Below the pieces are notes generated by a model. The model saw nothing but the letters and a program-made list of their open reading frames with translations. It searched no databases and was not told the DNA's origin. Of a stretch of 6,009 nucleotides of DNA, positions 1 to 5,995 are shown in pieces (position 1 is the first letter of the stretch; each line of letters begins with the position of its first letter). The position numbers and the translations under genes are program-made. Origin of the DNA: Candidatus Falkowiibacteriota bacterium (lineage in GTDB: Bacteria > Patescibacteriota > Patescibacteriia > Patescibacteriales > GWE2-39-37); assembly GCA_013335665.1 (NCBI GenBank), contig JAAXVE010000052.1, positions 1 through 6,009 on the forward strand, written 5' to 3'.

Positions 1-785
1 TGAAAATCAAGAGGTTGATAATAATTTCAACGGTAATAATTTTTCTGGTCTATACTGGTCTGGGTTTGTTTTTGTGGGGCGTCCAAAAAAGTTTGATTTA
101 TTTCCCGAGTAGACAGGACTTTGATTCATGCCTCGGTTTTGCTGATAGCGAGAAACTTAATTTGAACGGGACAAGGGCGTATTTTAAAAAGAATTCAGGC
201 AAACTTGTGGTTTTCTATCATGGTAATGCCGGCTCGGCCTGCATGCGTACTTATTTGAAAGGCGAGTTCGAAAAAGTTGGCGTGTCATATCTTATTGTTG
301 AGTATGCAGGTTTTTCCAACGACAAGAGCAAGCCGGATAAAAAACTTCTCATGAAGGACGTGGAAAATGTAAATGATTTTTTAGCCGGGAAGAAGTTCAC
401 GCAAATCATTGTCGTCGGGGAAAGCCTAGGCACGGCCTTGGCGACTTATCACTCGACTTTGATGCCGATCGATAAATTGCTGCTGATCTCGCCATTTTAT
501 CGGATGGTGGATATGGCGCAGGCCAACTATCCCATTTATCCCATGTCGCTGCTTCTGACAGAGGATTATGACAGTGATGCGTGGATAAAAGCCTCCAAAG
601 CAAAGAGCCTGGAAATCTTGCATGGTAGCGCCGACGAAGTCGTGCCCATTGATCAGTCAAAAAAGCTTTTTGAGTCAGCCAGAATTACTGATAAGAAATA
701 TGTCGAAGTGGCTGGTGCTCATCATAACGATATTTATAACTTTAAAGAAACTTTTGATAACGTTACGTTATTTTTAGACAAATAA
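1..785 (+). CDS. Membrane-anchored alpha/beta hydrolase (BEM46/YfhR-like), first base of start codon outside window
   Basis: Serine hydrolase of the alpha/beta fold, probably an esterase, thioesterase or peptidase; the substrate cannot be told. The window opens with TG AAA ATC AAG AGG TTG in frame, so the start is almost certainly an ATG whose A lies one base upstream. This gives 261 residues beginning MKIKRLIII; a TTG at 15 would be a needless internal start. The basic N-terminus is followed by a hydrophobic segment (about 5-27) and LIYFPS, typical of membrane-anchored BEM46-like proteins with the catalytic domain outside. In 261-residue numbering: oxyanion motif HGNAG at 74-78, VEYAGF in place of the usual EYRGYG, nucleophile Ser142 in GESLG, acid Asp212 in HGSADE, and His242 in GAHHND. 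The triad looks complete. The TAA is followed after two bases by the next ATG, so this is the first visible gene of an operon whose promoter lies outside. Confidence 0.88.
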   Translation, partial: KIKRLIIISTVIIFLVYTGLGLFLWGVQKSLIYFPSRQDFDSCLGFADSEKLNLNGTRAYFKKNSGKLVVFYHGNAGSACMRTYLKGEFEKVGVSYLIVEYAGFSNDKSKPDKKLLMKDVENVNDFLAGKKFTQIIVVGESLGTALATYHSTLMPIDKLLLISPFYRMVDMAQANYPIYPMSLLLTEDYDSDAWIKASKAKSLEILHGSADEVVPIDQSKKLFESARITDKKYVEVAGAHHNDIYNFKETFDNVTLFLDK

Positions 786-787
786 AG

Positions 788-1420
788 ATGCGGTTCGATT
801 TTCAAACATCCTTCAGCACGCCTGAACACATAGTCCTCTTTGCCAGCAACTTGGCTGTAATTTTTTGCGCTTTTGCTGTTTTTATTTCCGTGTTGATTGA
901 TTTTGTCGAATTTCAGAAAAGAGAATCGACAAAAAAAGAGAAGAAAAGTATAGTTGAGACAGGGACCATGTTCTTGTTTTTCTTTCTTTTCTACTCCTTG
1001 ATAAGATTTAAAGCAGGCCAGCTTGATATTGAAGCCTCGGCCATTAAGATGTTTTCAGAGATGCTTGGTGCGATAATTTTGTTAACAGGATGTTTCGTCA
1101 ATATCAAAGGGAGGCTAGACCTGGGGAAAAATTGGGCTAATCAGATTAAGATTTATAAGGATCATTCATTTATATTTAGCGGGGTTTACGGCTTGGTCAG
1201 ACATCCGCTTTATGCTTCGATTATATGGATGTTTTTTGGTGCAAGCCTGGTTTATCTTAACTATGCATCATTGTTGGCAAATATTTTAATTTTCATACCG
1301 TTCATGCGTTATCGCGCGAAACAAGAGGAGAGTCTACTGGCTAGTGAGTTTAAAGAATATGAAAAATATCAAAAGAGAGTCGGAATGTTTTTCCCTAAAT
1401 TATTTCAAACAAACAAATGA
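788..1420 (+). CDS. Isoprenylcysteine carboxyl methyltransferase (ICMT)-like integral membrane methyltransferase
   Basis: The 210-residue membrane protein has the C-terminal signature of the ICMT/PEMT superfamily, SAM-dependent methyltransferases that act on lipids, lipid-modified cysteines or small hydrophobic substrates. Visible signatures are LGKNW (112-116), GVYGLVRHPLY (132-142; the RHPxY motif binds SAM in the family), the EE pair (180-181), and FKEYEKYQKRVGMFFP (188-203). Membrane segments lie near 16-38, 58-75, 84-104 and 143-172. A lysine-rich loop (43-54) separates the first two. Bacterial members are not prenyl-Cys methyltransferases by default, so the substrate is unknown. The ATG lies two bases after the hydrolase stop, and its own stop overlaps the next start as ATGA (1417-1420), which suggests translational coupling. 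No Shine-Dalgarno site is visible. Confidence 0.85.
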   Translation: MRFDFQTSFSTPEHIVLFASNLAVIFCAFAVFISVLIDFVEFQKRESTKKEKKSIVETGTMFLFFFLFYSLIRFKAGQLDIEASAIKMFSEMLGAIILLTGCFVNIKGRLDLGKNWANQIKIYKDHSFIFSGVYGLVRHPLYASIIWMFFGASLVYLNYASLLANILIFIPFMRYRAKQEESLLASEFKEYEKYQKRVGMFFPKLFQTNK

Positions 1421-1866
1421 AAAAATATAAGCCGGTATCAGTACCAAAGGCAGCTTTCGTGTTTTGCCGCTTGAGCCTCGCCGCATTGATCTGGGCAGCC
1501 CTATTGCTCCATTCGAAACAGATTTTGCTTTTCGTTTTCATTGTTTTTTTATTGTCGGCAGTTTTGAAGGTGAAGAGGGCGCCGATGGTTTTATTGTATA
1601 GCTGTACGATAAACCGGTTGATTAAGTCGAAAGACGAGGTGCTTAATGAACATGCTATGGCATTCGCCCATATCATGGGGAGCACATTCAGTTTTATTTG
1701 CCTGTTTCTTTTGTATTTCGTGAATGAAAAAGCAGGATGGGTAGCAGTTTTTGTTTTTGCCTTGTTAAAAAGCATTTCAGCCTTCGGCTTTTGTCCGGCT
1801 GCTAAATTATACGAGTGCTCGACTAATGATAGCTGTTGCGCTTTCGCGAAAAAATATGTTAGATGA
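1417..1866 (+). CDS. Four-TM membrane protein with Cys-rich tail, DUF4395-like
   Basis: A 149-residue protein with four hydrophobic segments (about 12-31, 35-52, 80-101, 105-123) and a short C-terminal tail. The N-terminus KPVSVPKAAFVFCRL, the central acidic/His stretch (DEVLNEHAMAFAHIMG, 73-88) and the terminal GFCPAAKLY (124-132) resemble DUF4395-type membrane proteins, from memory only. The tail carries four cysteines (C126, C134, C140, C141). Members of this family often have a paired Cys after GFC; here the residue at that place appears to be Ala, with extra Cys further on. That would fit a thiol, metal or sulfur-handling role, but no reaction is established. The gene starts inside the stop of the methyltransferase gene (ATGA) and overlaps the start of the Lgt-family gene, so all three are probably co-translated. 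The long opposite-strand reading frame over this gene is treated as a shadow. Confidence 0.75.
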   Translation: MKKYKPVSVPKAAFVFCRLSLAALIWAALLLHSKQILLFVFIVFLLSAVLKVKRAPMVLLYSCTINRLIKSKDEVLNEHAMAFAHIMGSTFSFICLFLLYFVNEKAGWVAVFVFALLKSISAFGFCPAAKLYECSTNDSCCAFAKKYVR

Positions 1867-2638
1867 GCATTATTACCCGAACAATTGGGGTGTCCGACCG
1901 GTTCTTTTCCACTTTGGCAGCTTAGACGTGCAATCTTACCCTTTTTTTGTCTTGCTGGGACTTGTTGTGGGTATTGCAATCTATTATTTTGAAGCTAAGA
2001 AACAAAGGTGCTTGAGCGAGAACGGGTTTTTTCTCGCTTTCGGGTCGATTGCTGGCGGAATCATTGGAGCAAAGCTGCTGGATTGGTCTGCTAATTACAG
2101 ATTCATTATTGCTCATATACATGATTTACAGTTTTTGTTTTCCGGGCGAACGATCATTGGCGGCCTGATTGGCGGCGCAACTGGCGCGGTCGTTACAAAG
2201 AAGATTTTAGGCATCAAGGAAAAAAGAGGCAATTTATTCGCCCCAGCAGTCGCCATGGGGGTGGCGATCGGCAGACTTGGCTGCTTCTTCCGCGGGTGTT
2301 GTTATGGCAAGCCTACTGCTTTGCCTTGGGGCGTTGACTTCGGTGACCGAATATTGAGGCATCCGACTCAGCTTTACGAGTCACTGTTCATGCTTGTCAT
2401 GTTTGCGGTTTTGCAAAAGGTAAAGGGTGGTGAAGACATTAAGCCGGGCCAGCTTTTTAAGTTTTTGATGATTTCATATTTTATTTTCAGGTTTTTTGTG
2501 GAATTTATCAGGGTTGAGCCGAGCGCTTTTTGGGGCTTAACTTTTTTTCAAATAGTTACTTTTACCGCCCTGACATATTTGGTGCGAGATGATATCAAAT
2601 ATTTAATCATTAAATTAAAACACTATGCCACAGCTTAA
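1856..2638 (+). CDS. lgt: Prolipoprotein diacylglyceryl transferase (Lgt) family protein, divergent
   Basis: Lgt transfers diacylglycerol from phosphatidylglycerol to the lipobox Cys of prolipoproteins, the first step of bacterial lipoprotein maturation in the inner membrane. The preferred start is ATG 1856 (260 residues; 11-base overlap with the previous gene). An in-frame ATG at 1826 would add ten residues with no homologous role. In 260-residue numbering: PVLFHFGSLDVQSY (15-28) matches the Lgt N-terminus; GRTIIGGLIGG (97-107) replaces the family's FHGG/FYGG motif; GRLGCFFRGCCYGKPT (139-154) carries the essential Arg; then LPWGVDFGD, RHPTQLYES (168-176) and RFFVEFIR (212-219) with the second conserved Arg. 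About seven membrane segments are present. The length is normal. The missing His/Tyr before GG leaves open whether this is the housekeeping enzyme or a paralogue with another substrate, so the symbol is tentative. Confidence 0.85.
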   Translation: MLDEHYYPNNWGVRPVLFHFGSLDVQSYPFFVLLGLVVGIAIYYFEAKKQRCLSENGFFLAFGSIAGGIIGAKLLDWSANYRFIIAHIHDLQFLFSGRTIIGGLIGGATGAVVTKKILGIKEKRGNLFAPAVAMGVAIGRLGCFFRGCCYGKPTALPWGVDFGDRILRHPTQLYESLFMLVMFAVLQKVKGGEDIKPGQLFKFLMISYFIFRFFVEFIRVEPSAFWGLTFFQIVTFTALTYLVRDDIKYLIIKLKHYATA

Positions 2639-2936
2639 TGATCAAAAGACAAAACCAGCAATCCCTGTGAAGATTAATTATTATACTGCATCCAGAATGA
2701 AAGTGGCAGATTTTTGCTTAGGTTTTTTTGGGGTTTTGCTGGTGCTTGTTGTATTATTTTCCTTACCTTCGCTTCCTTGGCTCGGAGGGAGTGACATGAT
2801 ATCTATAATATCTATCGTTGTCATGCTGTTTTGCATCGTACAGGCTTTTAGAAAAGGGAGAAAATTCATAGCTATTGGTATTATTTCCATAATCCTGATA
2901 CCCATATTGGTTTTAGGGAGTTGTTTGGTGTTTTAA
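2625..2936 (+). CDS. Small three-TM membrane protein, unknown function
   Basis: A 103-residue protein that I do not recognise. It has a polar, lysine-containing N-terminus of about 25 residues and three hydrophobic segments (about 29-50, 57-74, 79-101), with a basic loop RKGRK (76-80) before the last one, so the loop is probably cytoplasmic. The ATG lies 14 bases inside the Lgt-family gene (whose TAA is 2636-2638), which fits the overlapping style of this operon. An internal ATG at 2697 would give a 79-residue protein that still keeps all three segments. Neither start has a clear ribosome binding site. It is the last gene of the run; after its TAA come about 118 bases with a new promoter. Its position suggests an accessory membrane partner of the genes upstream, which is inference only. 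Confidence 0.65.
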   Translation: MPQLNDQKTKPAIPVKINYYTASRMKVADFCLGFFGVLLVLVVLFSLPSLPWLGGSDMISIISIVVMLFCIVQAFRKGRKFIAIGIISIILIPILVLGSCLVF

Positions 2937-2961
2937 GTTTTGATAGAAACTAAGTCTAGCA

Positions 2962-2990
2962 TTGACATTTGTGCTTTTTTCTGCCATTAT
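2962..2990 (+). promoter_or_regulatory. Sigma70-type promoter with extended -10, for the 3055 gene
   Basis: A perfect TTGACA (2962-2967) is followed after 17 bases by CATTAT (2985-2990). TG sits at 2982-2983, the place of an extended -10 element. Transcription would start near 2996-2998, giving a leader of about 58 bases that contains the strong ribosome binding site of the following gene. It lies in the only sizeable gap after the upstream operon. Confidence 0.7.
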
Positions 2991-3043
2991 GTTTACTTGC
3001 GAGAAACGTTCATTTGGCAGTAAAAAATAAAGAGAAGTTAAGA

Positions 3044-3049
3044 AAGGAG
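3044..3049 (+). promoter_or_regulatory. Strong Shine-Dalgarno site deciding a GTG start
   Basis: AAGGAG followed by a five-base spacer (TACGC) and GTG at 3055. It is the only good Shine-Dalgarno match before any gene in the window. It fixes the start of the 108-residue protein at GTG despite the absence of a nearby in-frame ATG. Confidence 0.8.
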
Positions 3050-3054
3050 TACGC

Positions 3055-3381
3055 GTGAGACCAGGAGAAGATAGGAGAAAGAGTAACGTAGGCCCTCCGG
3101 GAGGGTTTGAGCGCCGCGGAACGCTTGAATACGGAAAGCATGGCTCTCATACCTTGGCGCGACCGTTGCTTGATAACCATCAACGCGCGCAAATGGCTTT
3201 ATTCGAGGATAAGCTCCGTGCCTATGGTCGTGAGCTAGGTACAGCCCACGACAAGGTCGGAAAAGGATTGATGTCTACAGCTCAACTGAATTCACTCAAT
3301 GAGGCCCATATCCAAGAACTTCTCACCCTGCACAGAAAAATCATCCTTGGCGAGAACCGGGGTGAAAGCCACAAAAAATAA
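3055..3381 (+). CDS. Hypothetical small soluble charged protein, stand-alone unit
   Basis: A 108-residue protein of no family that I recognise. It has no signal peptide or membrane segment, unlike most of its neighbours. The N-terminal 35 residues are rich in Arg, Gly and Pro (GPPGGFERRG at 13-22) and look disordered. Residues 41-66 (NHQRAQMALFEDKLRAYGRE) and 75-98 look like two charged amphipathic helices that could pair as a hairpin or oligomerise. It ends in a basic HKK. Coding support comes from context: consensus-like promoter, strong ribosome binding site, GTG start and an intrinsic terminator seven bases after the TAA, making a monocistronic unit. Base composition is visibly more GC-rich than the genes on either side, which may reflect high expression or a different origin. 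The Arg-rich start could bind nucleic acid, but there is no motif to support this. Confidence 0.75.
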   Translation: MRPGEDRRKSNVGPPGGFERRGTLEYGKHGSHTLARPLLDNHQRAQMALFEDKLRAYGRELGTAHDKVGKGLMSTAQLNSLNEAHIQELLTLHRKIILGENRGESHKK

Positions 3382-3387
3382 GCAGCC

Positions 3388-3415
3388 GGCGCCCCAAAAA
3401 GAGGGCGCCTATTTT
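3388..3415 (+). terminator. Rho-independent terminator
   Basis: Perfect seven-base stem GGCGCCC (3388-3394) with GGGCGCC (3403-3409), an eight-base A-rich loop, then TATTTT. It begins seven bases after the stop of the 108-residue protein gene and separates that gene from the promoter of the HD-protein operon. Confidence 0.88.
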
Positions 3416-3426
3416 AATTCCGCGGT

Positions 3427-3455
3427 TTGACCCCGGTTCTTTTAGGCGGTATACT
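3427..3455 (+). promoter_or_regulatory. Sigma70-type promoter of the HD-CDF-DsbB operon, near-leaderless
   Basis: TTGACC (3427-3432), a 17-base spacer, then TATACT (3450-3455): five of six matches to consensus in each hexamer with ideal spacing. The expected transcription start is near 3461-3463, so the ATG at 3475 would be only about 12-14 bases into the mRNA. The short leader is A-rich and has no Shine-Dalgarno site. Confidence 0.75.
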
Positions 3456-3474
3456 CGAAATATAAGCAAAAAAT

Positions 3475-4458
3475 ATGGAAATTAACGATAGAGTTTACGG
3501 ACTGATAAATATTGAGGAACCAATCATAATCGATCTCATAAATACGCGTACAATGCAGCGGCTCAAAAATATTGAGCAGTCGGGTTATCAAGAACCTTAT
3601 TTCCCAGGATGCACTTTCAAGCGGTTCGAGCACTCTGTTGGCGTTTACTGGCTGCTCAAGCTTTACGGCGCTTCTTTGGAGGAACAAATTGCCGGCTTAA
3701 TCCATGACGTTTCGCATGCTGCCTTTTCTCACTGTGTCGATTATGCACTTGAGGGTGGCGATGAAAAAGGGCAAAGCCATCAGGATAATATACATGATGA
3801 TTTTGTGAAAAATTCAGACATCGCGCCCGTTTTGGAAAAATACGGCTTTGATCTCAAATTTATCCTGAATGATGATAATTTTCCTTTGAAAGAGAATAGC
3901 TTGCCAGACATTTGCGCCGACAGGATCGATTACGCATTACGTACCGCCTGCTCCTATCAAAAAATGACAGTTGAAGAAGCTGGCTATTATTTAAAAAATT
4001 TATTAGTCAAGGAAAAAAGCTGGTATTTTAATTCATTTGAAGCGGCTAAGCGGTTTGCCGGTTTATTCGAAGAATTAAATAAGATTTATTTTGCTGGCTT
4101 ACCATCGGCAATCATGCATCGCACTGTTGGTGATTATTTGAAGCGTGCCTTGCAACAAAAATACATAACCAAGCAGGATTTATATATGACCGACCAGGAA
4201 GTTCTGGATAAAATAAATATGCATCTTTCTGATGACGCAGAGCTACGTATTTGTTTTGACCGAATGAATAATAAGATAAAGACTAACAACAATCCAAGTG
4301 ACTATGATGTGCACATATTTACTAAATCGCGAGTGATTGATCCTTTATTTTTAGATAACGGCTCATTGTCACGCGTGTCAGACCGCAGTTCGGAGTGGCG
4401 CATGGCAGTCGCAAGCAATCTTTTGCCTAAAGAATATTTTTTAAAGTTTGAACGATAA
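3475..4458 (+). CDS. HD-domain phosphohydrolase, SAMHD1/dNTPase-like
   Basis: A 327-residue soluble protein with the HD-superfamily metal site in the arrangement seen in SAMHD1 and bacterial dNTP triphosphohydrolase-like proteins. The N-terminus has RTMQRLKNIEQSG (25-37), like the family's R(L)xxIxQ(L)G. His53 lies in RFEHSVGVYWL, His77-Asp78 in LIHDVSHAAFSH, and the second Asp (Asp149) in ADRIDYALR, completing H...HD...D. His81, His86 and His102 correspond to further active-site histidines of the family; the HE usually seen near the last is HQ here. Family members hydrolyse dNTPs or other phosphate esters; the substrate here is not readable. The C-terminal 120 residues are helical and lack a recognised regulatory domain. 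It is the first gene after a strong promoter, and its stop is one base from the next start. It could equally be an unassigned HD phosphodiesterase. Confidence 0.87.
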   Translation: MEINDRVYGLINIEEPIIIDLINTRTMQRLKNIEQSGYQEPYFPGCTFKRFEHSVGVYWLLKLYGASLEEQIAGLIHDVSHAAFSHCVDYALEGGDEKGQSHQDNIHDDFVKNSDIAPVLEKYGFDLKFILNDDNFPLKENSLPDICADRIDYALRTACSYQKMTVEEAGYYLKNLLVKEKSWYFNSFEAAKRFAGLFEELNKIYFAGLPSAIMHRTVGDYLKRALQQKYITKQDLYMTDQEVLDKINMHLSDDAELRICFDRMNNKIKTNNNPSDYDVHIFTKSRVIDPLFLDNGSLSRVSDRSSEWRMAVASNLLPKEYFLKFER

Positions 4459-4459
4459 T

Positions 4460-5464
4460 ATGAAAATGCAAGATCAATCATCAGGTTTTTTTTCAGTGCT
4501 TTTGGCCCTGTTGGGTAATTTTACCATTACTATCATCAAGTTCGTCGGTTTCATTTTCTCAGGATCTAGCGCTCTGTTTTCCGAAGCGGTTCATAGTTTT
4601 GCCGATACGATGAATCAGTCTCTTTTGATGGTTGGTATTAGGCGTTCGGTCAAGATGGCTGACGAACAGTACACTTACGGCTACGGGCAAGAGCGTTTCT
4701 TGTGGGCTTTGATTTCCGCTTGCGGGATCTTCTTCCTCGGCGCTGGCGTGACCACTTATCATGGCATTATGGCCTTGAACCATCCTGAGGTAGTCAGGAT
4801 TTCTCCGGTAATCTTCCTGATTTTGGCAGCATCTCTGGTTATAGAAGCAGCGACCTTCTACTTCGCGGTCAAAGAACTTTACTCAAACAACAAAGATGCA
4901 ACTTGGAAAGAGCGGTTCGAAGATGGCGATCCAACAACCATCGCAGTGATTTATGAGGATGGCGTAGCGGTTTTAGGCGTTATTATTGCCTTGATATCCC
5001 TCTGGCTTTACCAGTTGACAGGCAAACCGTATTGGGATGCTGTCGGATCGATCATAATCGGTTTTATGCTGGCTGTTGTGGCAGTAGTGCTGATTAGGAA
5101 AAACCGTTCCTATCTGATTAATCGGGCCATACCCGAAGATGCCAGGGAAAGGATTATGGAGTTATTGGAAGAAGAACCGTTGGTTGAGAAGGTGCTCAAT
5201 TTCAAATCAAACATTTTGGATGTCGGCGTGTTCCATGTCAAATGCGAAATCGAATTCAACGGCGCCTTTCTGTTGAAAACAATGCAAGCCGACCTGCGTA
5301 ATGATTTTGAAGATATTGATAATGACTTTGAAGAATTCAAGAAATTCGCTGTCAGATACATCGACCGCGTGCCGAGAATAATCGGCCAGCGTATCAATGA
5401 GTTGGAAGAGAAAATCCAAAAGGAGATGCCCTCAATCGCCCATATCGATATCGAGATAAACTAG
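4460..5464 (+). CDS. Cation diffusion facilitator transporter, ZnT9 (SLC30A9)-like
   Basis: A 334-residue divalent metal (Zn2+, possibly Mn2+, Fe2+ or Co2+) transporter of the CDF family, normally a dimeric proton antiporter of the inner membrane. ATG 4460 is chosen over an in-frame TTG at 4448 because it follows the HD-gene TAA by one base. Features in 334-residue numbering: TM1 about 11-35; metal-site residues in SEAVHSFADT (41-50), with His45 and Asp49; YGYGQERFLWAL (74-85), a strong mark of the ZnT9-like branch; a hydrophobic FFLGAG segment; the second metal-site stretch IYEDGVAVLG (164-173), with Glu166 and Asp167 in place of the common HxxxD; and WDAVGSIIIG (192-201). A cytoplasmic domain of about 115 residues, acidic near 280-295, ends in a Pro-Ser-Ile-Ala-His-Ile segment typical of CDF C-termini. 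No ribosome binding site is visible. Confidence 0.92.
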   Translation: MKMQDQSSGFFSVLLALLGNFTITIIKFVGFIFSGSSALFSEAVHSFADTMNQSLLMVGIRRSVKMADEQYTYGYGQERFLWALISACGIFFLGAGVTTYHGIMALNHPEVVRISPVIFLILAASLVIEAATFYFAVKELYSNNKDATWKERFEDGDPTTIAVIYEDGVAVLGVIIALISLWLYQLTGKPYWDAVGSIIIGFMLAVVAVVLIRKNRSYLINRAIPEDARERIMELLEEEPLVEKVLNFKSNILDVGVFHVKCEIEFNGAFLLKTMQADLRNDFEDIDNDFEEFKKFAVRYIDRVPRIIGQRINELEEKIQKEMPSIAHIDIEIN

Positions 5465-5468
5465 CCAT

Positions 5469-5990
5469 ATGACTATAAAAATACTAGCAACATTGGTCCT
5501 GGTCGCCCAGATATCCTTGCCTTTATTGTTAGCTGGTTTATTGCTGATTAAGAAGCAAATACGAGTCTTTAAATTTTTTGAAGCTGCAGCCTTGCCTTTG
5601 GCATTCTTGGTGGCGCTCGTCTCGATGTTGGGCAGTTTGTATTTGTCAGAGATTGCCGGCTTTGCTCCATGTGATCTTTGCTGGTACCAGCGAATTTTCA
5701 TGTATCCTCAAGTCTTCTTGTTGGGGTTGGCCTGGTATCGCAAGGAGCACGTGATAATCAATTACAGCTTATTGTTGGCTGCAATCGGTTTTGCCATTTC
5801 CATTTACCATAATTATATCGTTTATCAAGCTCTAACTCAGACTTTTTGCTCTTTGGATGCCAAAGTTTCCTGTACCGAGAAGTATATTACGGTATACGGA
5901 TATATCAGCATTCCGTTAATGGCTTTGACCGGATTTGCGACTATACTGATTTTGCTATACGGCAAAAAGTTAGTTGAAAAATTTAAATAA
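5469..5990 (+). CDS. dsbB: DsbB-like disulfide bond formation protein
   Basis: Membrane oxidoreductase that re-oxidises a DsbA-type thiol oxidase and passes electrons to quinone. The 173-residue protein has the first redox pair in APCDLCWYQR (Cys68, Cys71) followed by the conserved Trp-Tyr-Gln-Arg and Tyr-Pro, and the second pair Cys127 and Cys135 in an external loop with eight... seven intervening residues. The GYISIPLMALTGF stretch (144-156) is the usual DsbB end. It has five hydrophobic segments (about 5-27, 40-60, 75-90, 98-121, 146-164), one more at the N-terminus than the four of E. coli DsbB. The ATG follows the CDF stop by four bases and the downstream gene starts five bases after its TAA, so it is co-transcribed. 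BdbC-type naming would also fit. Confidence 0.9.
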   Translation: MTIKILATLVLVAQISLPLLLAGLLLIKKQIRVFKFFEAAALPLAFLVALVSMLGSLYLSEIAGFAPCDLCWYQRIFMYPQVFLLGLAWYRKEHVIINYSLLLAAIGFAISIYHNYIVYQALTQTFCSLDAKVSCTEKYITVYGYISIPLMALTGFATILILLYGKKLVEKFK

Positions 5991-5995
5991 ACATT

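Noticed and set aside
406..660. Minus-strand frames over the hydrolase
   Set aside because: The + strand carries a complete catalytic triad; these frames are basic, Cys/Arg/His-rich shadows.
1842..1851. TTTCGCGAAA palindrome just before the Lgt-family start
   Set aside because: It is within coding sequence, occurs once, and ten bases is too short to claim an operator.
1826..1855. Upstream in-frame ATG for the Lgt-family gene
   Set aside because: It would add ten residues with no counterpart in the family and overlap the previous gene by 41 bases; ATG 1856 fits better.
1395..1979. Long open frame on the minus strand (194 codons)
   Set aside because: It lies opposite the DUF4395-like gene and the start of the Lgt-family gene, whose family motifs are on the + strand. 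Its translation is low in recognisable structure and looks like a shadow.
2936..2951. AGTTT...AAACT inverted repeat after the three-TM gene
   Set aside because: Only a five-base AT-rich stem and no T-run after it, so not a credible intrinsic terminator. Where the first operon ends is left open.
4448..4459. TTG start for the CDF gene
   Set aside because: It lies inside the HD gene, has no ribosome binding site, and ATG 4460 directly follows the HD stop codon.
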